Source: Billgrantia desiderata (lineage in GTDB: Bacteria; Pseudomonadota; Gammaproteobacteria; Pseudomonadales; Halomonadaceae). From it: a DNA stretch of 64,000 bases. The notes beneath the pieces were generated by a model. The model searched no databases, was not told where the DNA came from, and worked only from the letters and a program-made list of their open reading frames with translations. How positions within the stretch are numbered: position 1 is the first letter of the stretch; each line of letters begins with the position of its first letter. The position numbers and the translations under genes were made by a program. The DNA is taken from NCBI GenBank assembly GCA_011742915.1, contig JAAQTN010000019.1:20427-84426 (forward strand), in the 5' to 3' direction. Positions 20,085 through 29,107 of the stretch are shown here, piece by piece.

Positions 20085-20963
20085 TCATGGAGGCGTGCCG
20101 ATTACCCGGTCAAGCTCTTGGTTGAACTCCGCGGGTCGGGCCATGTGCAGGAAGTGGTCGCTGCCTTCCACGATCACGGCGTCGAATTCGGGAAGCAGCT
20201 GCCGGTTGGCTTCAATGTCGGTCGGCCACAGGTCGGCGTTGATGGCGACCACCGGAATCGTCAGTTCCTCGAAGTGTTGTGCTGCCTCGCCCTCGACATG
20301 TCGGGTAAACATGTCCTGCATGGCGCTGGTCGCCACCTGAGGTGGTGCCGCCGTCATGTCCCGTATCACCCAGTCGCGCAGGGCGGCATCGGTCTCCTCG
20401 AGGAACATCGAGGCGACGAAGCGGCGGGTGGCCGGGACGAAATCCTGCTGGATCGGCCCCAGCATTTCGTCGATCTGGGCCTCGGTGATTTCTTCTGCCA
20501 CGTTGTGAAAGGTGTCGACGCCCACGATCCCGATGACGCGTTCCGGCACCAGTCGTGCCGCTTCCACGGCGACCGGTCCGCCCATGGAGTGGCCGATGAG
20601 GAGGGCCTGTTCCACGTCCAGGTCCTCCAGCACCGCTTTGACGTCCTCGCCGAAGGCCGGCATGGTGAAGTCTTCGCGCTCCAGGCCGGAATGGCCGTGA
20701 CCGGCGAGATCGATCGTCACCACCCGATGTTGCTGCGAGAAGTACGGCACCTGTCCGCGCCAGTAGCGTCCGTCGCAGCTCCAGCCGTGGATGAACACGA
20801 GCGTCGGTTCGCCGCTGCCGTGCACCTCGTAGGCAATCGGCACGCCGTCTGCCGACTCGGTCATCCGCGGCCAGTTCACCTCGGCTGCCAGCGCCTGGCC
20901 CGCCAGCCCCAACAGCAGTGTCAGGCCCAGGTAACGTATGCCGTGCAACGCCAACTCCTTCAT
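20085..20963 (-). CDS. Secreted alpha/beta hydrolase
   Basis: The 292-residue protein has an N-terminal signal peptide (about residues 1-27, hydrophobic core GLTLLLGLAGQALA) and an alpha/beta-hydrolase fold. The oxyanion-hole motif FIHGWSCDGRYW, the nucleophile elbow GHSMGG and a C-terminal GSDHFLH with the catalytic His are all visible. The most likely location is the periplasm. The start was set at 20963 because GAGGGAGGCAGC precedes that ATG. An in-frame start 10 codons upstream has no such site. The substrate is unknown. It is a single gene next to the accessory block. Confidence 0.86.
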   Translation of the reverse strand: MKELALHGIRYLGLTLLLGLAGQALAAEVNWPRMTESADGVPIAYEVHGSGEPTLVFIHGWSCDGRYWRGQVPYFSQQHRVVTIDLAGHGHSGLEREDFTMPAFGEDVKAVLEDLDVEQALLIGHSMGGPVAVEAARLVPERVIGIVGVDTFHNVAEEITEAQIDEMLGPIQQDFVPATRRFVASMFLEETDAALRDWVIRDMTAAPPQVATSAMQDMFTRHVEGEAAQHFEELTIPVVAINADLWPTDIEANRQLLPEFDAVIVEGSDHFLHMARPAEFNQELDRVIGTPP

Positions 20964-21061
20964 GCTGCCTCCCTCAATCTCTCCATGACTCATGCAGCAT
21001 AGCCGAGCCAGGCCGCCTATCGACGTCTCTTCGAGCAGCTAGACACTCACTAACCTCCCGC

Positions 21062-21430
21062 TCAGTAGCGGCTTGCGAGTCTCAATTCCTCCTCGACGGG
21101 CCTCACCTCGATGGTGCCAAGTCTCGCTGACGGCCAGCCGGCAGCAATCTCCAGGGCTTCCTCTTCTGACGCGACCTCGATCAGGAAGAAACCGCCTAAC
21201 TGCTCCTTGGTCTCGGCAAAGGGGCCATCGGTCATGATGAGTTCGTCATGGCGAATTCTCAGAGTGCGAGCCTTGGTGGCGCTCTGCAAGGCGTTGGTCA
21301 GGACCAGTTTGTCCCGTTTCTGCAGGTCGTCCACATAGTCCAGGGTTTCCTGTAGTAGCTCATGCCACTGGGCTTCCGTCATTTCGCTGAATATTCGCTC
21401 TTCCTCATAGGCGAGACAGAGGTACTTCAT
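21062..21430 (-). CDS. YciI/DGPF-family protein
   Basis: The 122-residue protein begins MKYLCLAYEEER and contains LIMTDGPFAETKEQLGGFFLIE, the DGPF signature of YCII-related proteins. The family has a ferredoxin-like fold with conserved His/Asp, and in actinobacteria is often linked to ECF sigma factors. No sigma factor is adjacent here. The ATG at 21430 follows GAGG six bases upstream. The longer frame to 21514 lacks a ribosome-binding site. Biochemical role unknown. Confidence 0.85.
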   Translation of the reverse strand: MKYLCLAYEEERIFSEMTEAQWHELLQETLDYVDDLQKRDKLVLTNALQSATKARTLRIRHDELIMTDGPFAETKEQLGGFFLIEVASEEEALEIAAGWPSARLGTIEVRPVEEELRLASRY

Positions 21431-21510
21431 GGGAGACCTCACGTTTGGCGTGCTGACCCGTAGAAGATGGCGCACGGGATGAGCCGGCGCAATGGAAGGA
21501 CGAAGAGACC

Positions 21511-24500
21511 TCAAAGGCTGACCAACCTAGCCCGGCTGGTGCCGTTGCCCAGCGGTTCCACCTGGATCTGTACCGGAATTCTTTCGTGCATCTCCTGCAC
21601 GTGGGAGATCACCCCGACGCGGCGGCCGAGGGCCTGCAGGCCGTCGAGCGCTTCCATGGCCAGTGCCAGCGACTGCGGGTCGAGGCTGCCGAAGCCCTCG
21701 TCGATGAACAGCGACTCGATGACGAGCTCGCCGGAGGCCATGGAGGCGAGCCCCAGCGCCAGGGCCAGAGAGACGAGGAAGGTCTCGCCGCCGGAGAGCG
21801 AGTGCACCGAGCGGCGCTCGTCGCCCATGTCGTGGTCCACCACCAGCAGGCCCAGCTCGCTGCCGCCGCGGGCCAGCCGGTAGCGGCGGCTGAGGTTGGC
21901 CAGGTGGGCGTTGGCATGCTCCAGCAGCTGCTCCAGGTTGTAGGCCTGGGCGATGCGACGAAACGCCTTGCCGTCGGCGGAGCCGATCAGTTCGTTGATG
22001 CGCCCCCAGCGCACCTGTTCGGCACGGGCGGCTTCCAGTTCGGCCTGGCCCTGCTGCTGGCGCAGGCGCCGGCGGTCGTCGTCGCGCAGGGCGTGAACGG
22101 CATCGTCGCGAACCTGCTGGGCTTCCGCCAGTTTGGGCTGTAGCGCCGCCTGCTGGGCATCCAGCGCCTCCCGGAGGCTGGCGATCCGGGCTTCGACCGC
22201 TTCGCTCAGCAGTTCGGTCTCGCTGTCGGCCAGCGCCCGCTCGCGACGGTGCTCGAGCAGGGCATGACGCCGCTCGGCGAGGCTGGCCTCGCTGCGCTGG
22301 CGTGCCTCGTCGGCATCGGCAAGCTCTCGTTCCTGGCGGGCGGCCTCTTCCTCGGGCTGTGCCAACAACCGCGCCAGGGTGGCGTCGTCCAACTGCGGAT
22401 GGGCGTGGCGCCACTCGGCCAGTCGAGCTTTCAGCTCGACCTGCTCCTGACGCAGCCCTTCGATGCGCTCGGCTTCGTGAGCGGCCTGCTGGGTGAGCCG
22501 GGCCTGCTCGCGTTCGGCGCCGTGGCAGCGCTCGATGGCCTGGTCGCGCTCACGACGGGCGGCCTCCTGGCCGGCTTCCAGCCGTTGTTGCCAGGCGTCG
22601 GCCGAGCCGTGCTCGCCAAGCAGGGCCTGGAGCCGCTCGGCAAGTGACTGCCGCTCCTGGCGCAGAGGTGGCAGTTGGGCGTCGAGCTGGGTCTGGGTTT
22701 CCGCCAGCGAGGCGCGCCGGGCCTCATGCTGGGCGCGTTCGAGCTCGACCTGGCGCAGGGCCTCTTCCAGCGGGCTCAGCGCCGCCTCGGCGCGGGCCAG
22801 CTCCTGGAGCGTACGCTCGGCCCGTTCACGCTCGGCGGCGCTGTGCTGGCGCTGGTGAGCGAGCCAGGCTTCACGCTCCACAGGCGCAATGTCGGCCAGT
22901 TCCGTGTGCAGGGGATGGCCGCTCAGGGCGTGCCGGGCCTGAGCCAGTCTCTCCTCGGCCTGCTGCAGCTCCTGCCGTCCGCGTGTGATCGACGCCAGCG
23001 CGGCGCGGTACTCGCCCTCGAGTTCGCTGCGTGTCAGCTGGGCCTGCTCGAAGGTCTGTCTGGCCTCGGCCAGCTGTGCCTCTTCCTGCTCCTGTTGGGC
23101 GGCCAGTTGGGCTGCCTCCGGGGTGGCCGGCGGTCGGTGACGGAAGGGGTGGTCGTGGCCGCCGCAAACCGGGCAGGGCTCGCCTTCCCGCAGCGTGTCG
23201 CGCAGCCGTGCCACGCTCTCGCTGCGGGCGGCACGGCTGCGCTCGATGAAATCGCGCAGGGTGGCGTAGCGCTGTTCGCTGCTGTCGAGCCGCTCACGGG
23301 CAGTCTTGCCCTGAACGGTCAGTTCGGCCTGTCGCTTCTCATCCCCGGCCAGGCGTTCGCTCAGCTGACGCTGGGCCAGTTCGGTGTGCAGAAGCTCCTG
23401 CCAGCGGCTGGCCAGTTCCTCCAGCACCAGGCCGCGGCGGGCGGCACGGTCATGGGTCTGCTGCGCCGCCTGGCGGGCGGCATCGAGTCGTTCGTGACTG
23501 CCCATCAGCTGGCGCAGGGTGGCCTGCCACTCGTCGCGCCGGCGTTGCAGCTCGCGCAGCCTGGTCGCGGTGGCCTGGTGCTGCTGGTCCAGTGCCTCTG
23601 CCTGCTGGCGGCAGTCGTGATGGCGGGATTCGAGTTCGGCCAGCTGACGCTCCAGGCTGGCCAGCGCCTGGGCGTGCTCGCGCGCCTCGCGCAGGCTCGG
23701 TTCGGCCTGCTGGCGGGCCTGGCTGGCGGATTCCAATTGACGGGCGGCCTGATCCCGGGCCTGCTCGGCCTGGGTTTGCAGGACGCGGGCCTGCTCGAGG
23801 GCCTCTTGGGTCCGGCGATGTGCCTGCTCCAGCGCGGCGACTTCGCCCGGCAGCGCGGCCTGGCGCAGCAGGTGGTGGCGCTGGGGCGCAAGCAGGCGGC
23901 GACAGTCGCGGTCGGCCCGGGCAGCGGCCAGCGCCTGCCAGCGATCCTCGGCATCGCGCTGCTGACGAACGCCATTGAGGTAGGCCTGGCGCAGCCGTTC
24001 GTCGGCGCTATGCCACTGGCGCTGGGCATCGAGCTCCCTGGCCTGCTGCTGCAGGCCGGTCAGGGCCTGCTCGGCGCTCTCGGCCTGGCGTTCCAGCGCG
24101 CTGCGGGCCTCGGGCTCGGCGGGCAGGTCGTCGGCGAGCTTCGTCTGCAGGGCGTCGACGTGCCGCTTCGCCGTGATGGCCCGCCGGTAGGCGGCTTCGG
24201 AGATGCGCGAATACTCGGCGGTGCCGGTGAGCCGTTCCAGCAGGTCGCTGCGCTCGTTGTCGTCGGCCTTGAGGAAGGCGGCGAATTCGCTCTGGGCCAG
24301 CAGCACGGCGCGGGTGAACTGATCGAAGGTCAGTCCCAGGCGCTCCGGCAACAGCTCGGCGAACTCGCGCTTCTGGGCGGTGAGCAGGCGTTCGTCGTCG
24401 AGATCGGTGAGCGATTGTTCGACCGCCTGCAGGCGCCCGCTGGCCTTCTCGCGGGCGCGGCGCACGGCCCAGCGGGCGCGGTAACGACGCCCGTCGCGAC

Positions 24501-24807
24501 CGAGAAAGTCGACTTCGGCGTAGCCGCCGGCGGTGCCACGGCGCAGCAGGGTGCGCGGGTCGGCGGTGCTCACCGTCTCGCCTTCCACGTCGGGCAGCGG
24601 CGCGTTCTGGCTGGGCGCATGGCGCAGCCGCGGCGTGCTGCCGTAGAGTGCCAGACACAGGGCGTCGAGCAGGGTGCTCTTGCCGGCGCCGGTGGGGCCG
24701 GTGATGGCGAACAGGCCGGCATCGCTGAGCGGAGGAGCCGTGAAATCGAGCTCCAGCGGGCCGGGCAGGGAGGCGAGGTTGGCCAGGCGCAGGGCGAGTA
24801 TCTTCAT
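21511..24807 (-). CDS. sbcC: SbcC, ATPase/coiled-coil subunit of the SbcCD nuclease
   Basis: The 1098-residue protein is the SMC/Rad50-like partner of SbcD, which opens and degrades DNA hairpins and processes double-strand breaks. Walker A GPTGAGKSTLLDAL is near residue 38, a very long Gln/Glu/Ala/Arg-rich coiled coil fills about 180-900, and the zinc hook CPVCGG sits near residue 548. The C-terminal ABC signature SLSGGETFLVSLALALGL and Walker B IESLFIDEGFGSLD are near 1000-1040. The start overlaps the sbcD stop by 4 bases. Coiled-coil composition produces long shadow frames on the opposite strand. Confidence 0.97.
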   Translation of the reverse strand: MKILALRLANLASLPGPLELDFTAPPLSDAGLFAITGPTGAGKSTLLDALCLALYGSTPRLRHAPSQNAPLPDVEGETVSTADPRTLLRRGTAGGYAEVDFLGRDGRRYRARWAVRRAREKASGRLQAVEQSLTDLDDERLLTAQKREFAELLPERLGLTFDQFTRAVLLAQSEFAAFLKADDNERSDLLERLTGTAEYSRISEAAYRRAITAKRHVDALQTKLADDLPAEPEARSALERQAESAEQALTGLQQQARELDAQRQWHSADERLRQAYLNGVRQQRDAEDRWQALAAARADRDCRRLLAPQRHHLLRQAALPGEVAALEQAHRRTQEALEQARVLQTQAEQARDQAARQLESASQARQQAEPSLREAREHAQALASLERQLAELESRHHDCRQQAEALDQQHQATATRLRELQRRRDEWQATLRQLMGSHERLDAARQAAQQTHDRAARRGLVLEELASRWQELLHTELAQRQLSERLAGDEKRQAELTVQGKTARERLDSSEQRYATLRDFIERSRAARSESVARLRDTLREGEPCPVCGGHDHPFRHRPPATPEAAQLAAQQEQEEAQLAEARQTFEQAQLTRSELEGEYRAALASITRGRQELQQAEERLAQARHALSGHPLHTELADIAPVEREAWLAHQRQHSAAERERAERTLQELARAEAALSPLEEALRQVELERAQHEARRASLAETQTQLDAQLPPLRQERQSLAERLQALLGEHGSADAWQQRLEAGQEAARRERDQAIERCHGAEREQARLTQQAAHEAERIEGLRQEQVELKARLAEWRHAHPQLDDATLARLLAQPEEEAARQERELADADEARQRSEASLAERRHALLEHRRERALADSETELLSEAVEARIASLREALDAQQAALQPKLAEAQQVRDDAVHALRDDDRRRLRQQQGQAELEAARAEQVRWGRINELIGSADGKAFRRIAQAYNLEQLLEHANAHLANLSRRYRLARGGSELGLLVVDHDMGDERRSVHSLSGGETFLVSLALALGLASMASGELVIESLFIDEGFGSLDPQSLALAMEALDGLQALGRRVGVISHVQEMHERIPVQIQVEPLGNGTSRARLVSL

Positions 24808-26126
24808 GGGCGACGCTCCCCGGTGCGCGGCTCGGTGGGGCTATCGAGCACGTCCTGCAGCAACTGGTCGAAGTCGGCCAGTACGTCGTCGCCGGGGGGC
24901 TCTCCCCACTGCTTTTCCCAGGTGCGCTGAAACAGCTTTCTCGGCCCCAGCTGCTGCAGATCGATTCGCTCCGGCCTGCCATCGGCAGCCTGCTGGGGCA
25001 GACGCCGCTCCAGGCGCAGCAGGCGCACGGCCTTGCCTTCGAGGGCCGTTTCCACCCGGGCGCGCAGGTCGGGTACGGGGGCGGTGAGGGTGACGCGCAC
25101 TTCCAGCCAGGGCCATTGTTCCCGTGGCACGGCGGGGTCGTGGGGCAGCCCCTCGAGCTCCGCCAGCACCGCGTCGAGTTCGCCGGGGCCGACACGCTGC
25201 ATGGCCACTGGGCGCGGCACGGGGATCGCTTCCGTGGTGGCCAGGGTTTCACCTTCCAGCACCGCTTCCACCACCTGATGCGGGTAATTCACCTCGCTGA
25301 AATCCAGCGGCAGAGGGCTGCCGCTGTAGCGGATGCGTGCCTCGCCCACCTGCTGGGCGCGGTGCAGGTGGCCCAGTGCCACGTAGGCGATGTCGGCGGG
25401 AAAGAGCCCGGCGGAGATCGACTCCTCGCCGCCGATCACGATGGGCCGCTCGCTGGCCTCGGAAACGGCGGCGCCGTGCAGGTGGGCGTGGCTCATGGCC
25501 ACCAGCGCCTGGCCGGGCTGACGCCGCCGGCGGGCGGCGTCGATTAGCTGCTCGTGAACGCGGGAGATGCCGGCCACATAGTCGTTGCGCGCGCTGTCGT
25601 TGCGAGCGCTGTCTTTGCCCGGTGTGCCGTGCTCCGTCTGGCCTGTATCGTCGTCGCGGGCCAGGCCGCGGCCGGTGACCTCGGCGGGGCGCAGAAAGGG
25701 CAGCGCCAGGCACCAGGCGCGGGTCTCGCCGTTGGCGTCGGTGAGCGGCAGCAGCAGGCGCTCGGCGTCGAGGCTGCCGTCGTCGAGCCAGCTCACCCGG
25801 CCCAGGGCGTGGGTGCGCAGGCGGCGCATCAGCGGCGCCGGCAGCTCGATGCGATTGCCGCTGTCGTGGTTGCCGGCGATCAATACGATGTCGAGTGCCG
25901 GCAGGCGCTCGTGGGCACTGACGATGAAGTCGTAGAGCAGCGCCTGGGCGGCAAGCGAGGGATTGACCACGTCGAAGACGTCGCCGGCGACGAGCAGGGC
26001 GTCGGCCTCGCGTTCGACGAGGGTGTCGAGCAGCCAGTCGAGAAAGAGACGGTGTTCGGCGTGGCGCTCCTGGCCGTGAAAGGTCTGGCCCAGATGCCAG
26101 TCGGCGGTATGGATCAGCTTGAGCAC
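24804..26126 (-). CDS. sbcD: SbcD, nuclease subunit of SbcCD
   Basis: The 440-residue protein is the Mre11-like metallophosphoesterase of SbcCD. It shows the phosphoesterase motifs HTADWHLGQ at the N-terminus, AGDVFD, IAGNHDSG, MSHAHLHGA and LGHLHRAQ, which bind two manganese ions. The start is taken as the GTG at 26126, giving the family-typical beginning LKLIHTADWHLG after GAGGGATACC. The frame is open further up to 26210 without family similarity. It is transcribed ahead of sbcC and overlaps it by 4 bases. A short insertion rich in Asp, Arg and Ser (about 175-195, repeating DSARND) is unusual. Confidence 0.95.
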   Translation of the reverse strand: MLKLIHTADWHLGQTFHGQERHAEHRLFLDWLLDTLVEREADALLVAGDVFDVVNPSLAAQALLYDFIVSAHERLPALDIVLIAGNHDSGNRIELPAPLMRRLRTHALGRVSWLDDGSLDAERLLLPLTDANGETRAWCLALPFLRPAEVTGRGLARDDDTGQTEHGTPGKDSARNDSARNDYVAGISRVHEQLIDAARRRRQPGQALVAMSHAHLHGAAVSEASERPIVIGGEESISAGLFPADIAYVALGHLHRAQQVGEARIRYSGSPLPLDFSEVNYPHQVVEAVLEGETLATTEAIPVPRPVAMQRVGPGELDAVLAELEGLPHDPAVPREQWPWLEVRVTLTAPVPDLRARVETALEGKAVRLLRLERRLPQQAADGRPERIDLQQLGPRKLFQRTWEKQWGEPPGDDVLADFDQLLQDVLDSPTEPRTGERRP

Positions 26127-26258
26127 GGTATCCCTCGTCGTCGGTTCTGCGCCGATGATACACGAACGTACCCCGACCTCGTCGTTGTCGACCGACCTTG
26201 GGAAGTGCACCCTGACAGCCTACACTGCGGACCAGCTTACGCTGTGAGGAAGGCAAGG

Positions 26259-26954
26259 ATGACGCCACTGCATGAATGGACCCCCACGCCGGAGAAGGCC
26301 ATCGCGCTGCAGCGCGAGCTGGCGCCACGCATCGAGCGCGAGGACCGCCTGGCACCGGTGCGTCATATCGCCGGGGTCGACATCGGCTTCGAGCAGAACG
26401 GCGAGATCACCCGGGCGGCGGTGGTGGTGCTGGCCTGGCCCGGCGATCCCGCTGTCGGGTTTAAAATCGTCGAGCAGGTCGTGCATCGCGAGCCGACCCG
26501 CATGCCCTACATTCCGGGGCTGCTCTCCTTTCGCGAGATTCCCGCGGCGCTGGCGGCCTTCGACAGGCTCGCCACACGGCCCGAGCTGGTGATGGTGGAC
26601 GGCCAGGGCATCGCCCATCCGCGTCGTCTCGGCGTGGCCTCGCACCTGGGGCTGTGGCTCGACCTGCCGACCATCGGCGTGGCCAAGTCGCGGCTGTGCG
26701 GCGTGCACGACGAGGTGCCCACGGGGCGCGGTGAGTGGACGCCGCTGCGCCATCGCGGCGAGACGATCGGTGCGGTGCTGCGCACCCGGGTAGGCGTCAA
26801 GCCGGTGTTCGTCTCGCTGGGGCATCGCATCAGCCTGGCGACGTCGCTCGACTGGGTGGTGCAGTGCCTGGGCCGCACCAAGCTGCCGGAGCCCACGCGG
26901 TTGGCCGATAGGCTCGCTTCGCGGCGCGGACCCATGCCGCAACCGGGGGATTGA
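26259..26954 (+). CDS. nfi: Endonuclease V (deoxyinosine 3'-endonuclease)
   Basis: The 231-residue protein cuts DNA or RNA near deaminated bases, mainly inosine. Visible signatures are HIAGVDIGFE with the metal-binding Asp, MPYIPGLLSFREIPA with the PYxPG strand-separating wedge, MVDGQGIAHPRRLGVASHLG and a conserved Lys in GVAKSRLCG. The length is normal. The ATG at 26259 follows AGGAAGGCAAGG. The open frame continues far upstream opposite sbcD, and that part is a shadow. It is divergent from sbcDC, so two DNA repair units share one intergenic region. Confidence 0.95.
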   Translation: MTPLHEWTPTPEKAIALQRELAPRIEREDRLAPVRHIAGVDIGFEQNGEITRAAVVVLAWPGDPAVGFKIVEQVVHREPTRMPYIPGLLSFREIPAALAAFDRLATRPELVMVDGQGIAHPRRLGVASHLGLWLDLPTIGVAKSRLCGVHDEVPTGRGEWTPLRHRGETIGAVLRTRVGVKPVFVSLGHRISLATSLDWVVQCLGRTKLPEPTRLADRLASRRGPMPQPGD

Positions 26955-27015
26955 GCCCCCCTGCGCGCAGGCTCGGGTATACTGCCAGGCCATTTTTTTG
27001 CCGACGAGGCCCATC

Positions 27016-27582
27016 ATGCCCGACACCCTGACCCCCGCCTGCGCTGCCACTCGTGACTGGGTCGAGGGCTTCGTCGTGGCCCACAATGTCTGCCCCTTCG
27101 CCCGCCGCGAGCTGGTGGGGGAGACCATCCGCTTCGTCGAGGTGGCGGCCAGCGAATGGGAGCCTGCCCTCGAGGCGCTCATCGAAGAGTGCCGTCGGCT
27201 CGACGCTACACCGGCCATCGAGACCACCCTGCTTGTGCTGCGCCCGGGGCTCGAGGACTTCGACGACTATCTCGACTTCCTCGCCGTGGCCGAGGCGCTG
27301 CTGGTCGAGCAGGGCTACGAGGGGACCTACCAGCTGGCCAGCTTCCATCCCGACTACTGCTTCGACGGCGCCGAACAGGACGACCCGGCCAACTTCACCA
27401 ACCGTTCACCCTGGCCCATGCTGCACCTGCTGCGCGAGGCGGGGCTCGAACATGCCCTGGCCCACTACCCGGACCCCGAGGCGATTCCCGAGCGCAACAT
27501 CGAACGCATGGGCCAGCTCGGCAGCGAACGCCTGAGCGCCGAGTTGGCGGCGCTGCGTGGTCAGGTCCCCGACCGAGACTAG
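27016..27582 (+). CDS. DUF1415 family protein
   Basis: The 188-residue protein matches the DUF1415 family by its N-terminal WVEGFVVAHNVCPFARRE and its later YQLASFHPDYCFDG and NFTNRSPWPMLHLLRE segments. Conserved Cys, His and Asp residues suggest metal or cofactor binding, but no activity is established. The ATG at 27016 is preferred over one six codons upstream. A TATACT element at 26978-26983 is a possible -10 box, with no good -35. It is convergent with the aldo/keto reductase, the two stops overlapping by 4 bases. Confidence 0.88.
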   Translation: MPDTLTPACAATRDWVEGFVVAHNVCPFARRELVGETIRFVEVAASEWEPALEALIEECRRLDATPAIETTLLVLRPGLEDFDDYLDFLAVAEALLVEQGYEGTYQLASFHPDYCFDGAEQDDPANFTNRSPWPMLHLLREAGLEHALAHYPDPEAIPERNIERMGQLGSERLSAELAALRGQVPDRD

Positions 27583-28469
27583 ACGATGTCGAGCGGCACC
27601 TTGCGCCCAGGCGCCGGAAACGCTGCGTCGAGCCGCGCGAGGGCCTCGTCGCTGAGCTCGACCTCGAGGGCGGCGGTGTTCTCTGCGACGTGCTGCGGCT
27701 GCACCGCCTTGGGGATGGCGATGACGTCGCGCCGGCCGTTCAGCGGTCGAATGGCCCAGGCCAGCAGCAGCTGGGCGGGGGTGATGCCGAGCCCGTCGGC
27801 CACCTCGCGTACCGCGCTGTGCTCGAACAGGTCACGGCGCAACTGGCCGGCCTGGGCCAGCGGGCAGTAGGCCATCAGCGGCATGCCGAGGCGCTGCATC
27901 CGCGGGCGCAGTGCATGTTCGATGCCGCGCGACCCCAGATGATAGAGCACCTGGTTCACCGCACACTCGCCACCGCCGGGCAGTGCCACCAGCGAGTCGA
28001 GCTCCTCCACGTCGAAGTTGGAGACACCGAAGCGACGGATCTTGCCCTGCTCGCGCAGGCGCTCGAAGGCTTCCAGCGTCTCCGCCAGCGGGATGCTGCC
28101 GGGCCAGTGGAGCAGGTAGAGATCGAGATGATCGGTGCCCAGGCGCCTCAGGCTGCGCTCGCAGGCGTCAATGGCGCTGTCGCGTCCGGCGTTCCAGGGG
28201 TAGACCTTGGAGACCAGGAAGGCCTGGTCGCGACGGCCGGCCAAGGCTTCGCCGACCACCTCCTCGGCGCCGCCGTCGGCGTACATCTCGGCGGTGTCGA
28301 TCAGCGTCAGCCCCAGTTCCAGGCCCTGCTGCAGGGCGCGCACCTCGTCGCTTCGCGGTGCCAGGCCCTCGCCCATGTACCAGGTCCCCTGGCCGATGGC
28401 GGGCAGCTCGAGAGCGGGGGCATGAGCGGTGGCGGTTAGGGTCACGTGCGGGGTAGGGTGGTCGGTCAT
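27579..28469 (-). CDS. Aldo/keto reductase (YeaE/Dkg type)
   Basis: The 296-residue protein is a monomeric NADPH-dependent aldo/keto reductase. LGLTLIDTAEMYADGGAEE carries the catalytic Asp and Tyr, FLVSKVYPWNA the Lys and LDLYLLHWPGS the His. RRFGVSNFDVEEL and a C-terminal IPKAVQPQHVAENTAAL cofactor loop complete the set. Family members reduce methylglyoxal and other aldehydes. It is divergent from the OsmC-family gene across an A+T-rich region, which would fit joint control in a stress response. Confidence 0.92.
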   Translation of the reverse strand: MTDHPTPHVTLTATAHAPALELPAIGQGTWYMGEGLAPRSDEVRALQQGLELGLTLIDTAEMYADGGAEEVVGEALAGRRDQAFLVSKVYPWNAGRDSAIDACERSLRRLGTDHLDLYLLHWPGSIPLAETLEAFERLREQGKIRRFGVSNFDVEELDSLVALPGGGECAVNQVLYHLGSRGIEHALRPRMQRLGMPLMAYCPLAQAGQLRRDLFEHSAVREVADGLGITPAQLLLAWAIRPLNGRRDVIAIPKAVQPQHVAENTAALEVELSDEALARLDAAFPAPGRKVPLDIV

Positions 28470-28482
28470 GGTGGACTCGTAA

Positions 28483-28511
28483 GTATATTTTGGAAAATAT
28501 TTTCAAAATTA
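28483..28511. promoter_or_regulatory. A+T-rich palindrome between the divergent aldo/keto reductase and OsmC genes
   Basis: This is a strongly A+T-rich island in GC-rich DNA. Its core GAAAATATTTTC at 28493-28504 is a perfect 12-base palindrome, flanked by TTTTG and AAAAT. It lies 13-42 bases upstream of the aldo/keto reductase start and about 115 bases from the OsmC-family start. It is placed to hold a promoter and a regulator site for one or both genes. The regulator is not known. Confidence 0.4.
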
Positions 28512-28625
28512 TTCGCCAAAGAGATGGCGAAGACAAGTCGATGGGCTATGGTGAGGAGTGGCAGCGTCCCCTGGCGCTGCCGTCGAAGGTATTGCCAGTT
28601 CTCCCATCGCAAGGAGTCGACCGAC

Positions 28626-29057
28626 ATGAGCATCAAGAAAACCGGTAGCGCTGTGTGGCAGGGTAGCCTGAAAGAGGGCAAGGGTCAGGTCTCCACCGAG
28701 AGCGGTGTGCTGAATGACGTGCCCTACAGTTTCGCCAAGCGCTTCGAAGGTGAAGCCGGCTCCAACCCGGAGGAGCTGATCGGTGCGGCACATGCCAGCT
28801 GTTATTCCATGGCGCTCTCCATGATCATGGGTGAAGCGGGGCTGACACCCGAGCGCATTGCCACCGAGGCTGCCGTCACCCTCGAGCAGGACGCCGGCGG
28901 CTTCAGCATCAGCAAGATCCACCTCACCACCCGGGTACGCAGCCCGGGCGCCGACGAGCAGGCCTTTCAGGACGCGGCCAACAAGGCCAAGGAGGGGTGC
29001 CCCGTGTCCAAACTGTTCAAGGCCGAGATCACGCTGGACGCCTCATTGGAAAGTTGA
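28626..29057 (+). CDS. OsmC-family peroxiredoxin
   Basis: The 143-residue protein is of OsmC/Ohr type, a thiol peroxidase for organic hydroperoxides. The two reactive cysteines are in AAHASCYSMALSM (about residue 60) and EGCPVSKLF (about 124). It begins MSIKKTGSAVWQGSLKEGKG, typical of OsmC rather than Ohr. The ATG at 28626 follows AAGGAGTCGACCGAC. A 10-base perfect hairpin lies 20 bases after the stop. The neighbouring divergent aldo/keto reductase supports an oxidative or osmotic stress role. Confidence 0.94.
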   Translation: MSIKKTGSAVWQGSLKEGKGQVSTESGVLNDVPYSFAKRFEGEAGSNPEELIGAAHASCYSMALSMIMGEAGLTPERIATEAAVTLEQDAGGFSISKIHLTTRVRSPGADEQAFQDAANKAKEGCPVSKLFKAEITLDASLES

Positions 29058-29076
29058 GTCGTGCTTCGTGCTGCCT

Positions 29077-29099
29077 GCGGCCACCCTGAGGGTGGCCGC
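29077..29099. terminator. Perfect 10-bp hairpin between convergent genes
   Basis: GCGGCCACCC (29077-29086), loop TGA, GGGTGGCCGC (29090-29099). It sits between the OsmC-family stop and the stop of the convergent amidotransferase gene, a natural place for a bidirectional terminator. No T tract is present on either side. Confidence 0.6.
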
Positions 29100-29107
29100 T
29101 GTCGTGT

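Noticed and set aside
22675-24930. 751-residue plus-strand frame opposite sbcC
   Set aside because: It is a shadow of the biased coiled-coil coding sequence: Leu/Gly/Ala-rich, low complexity, no motif, and sbcC has clear motifs on the other strand.
25554-26258. Upstream extension of the endonuclease V frame
   Set aside because: It lies opposite sbcD and has no similarity to endonuclease V. The ATG at 26259 has a ribosome-binding site.
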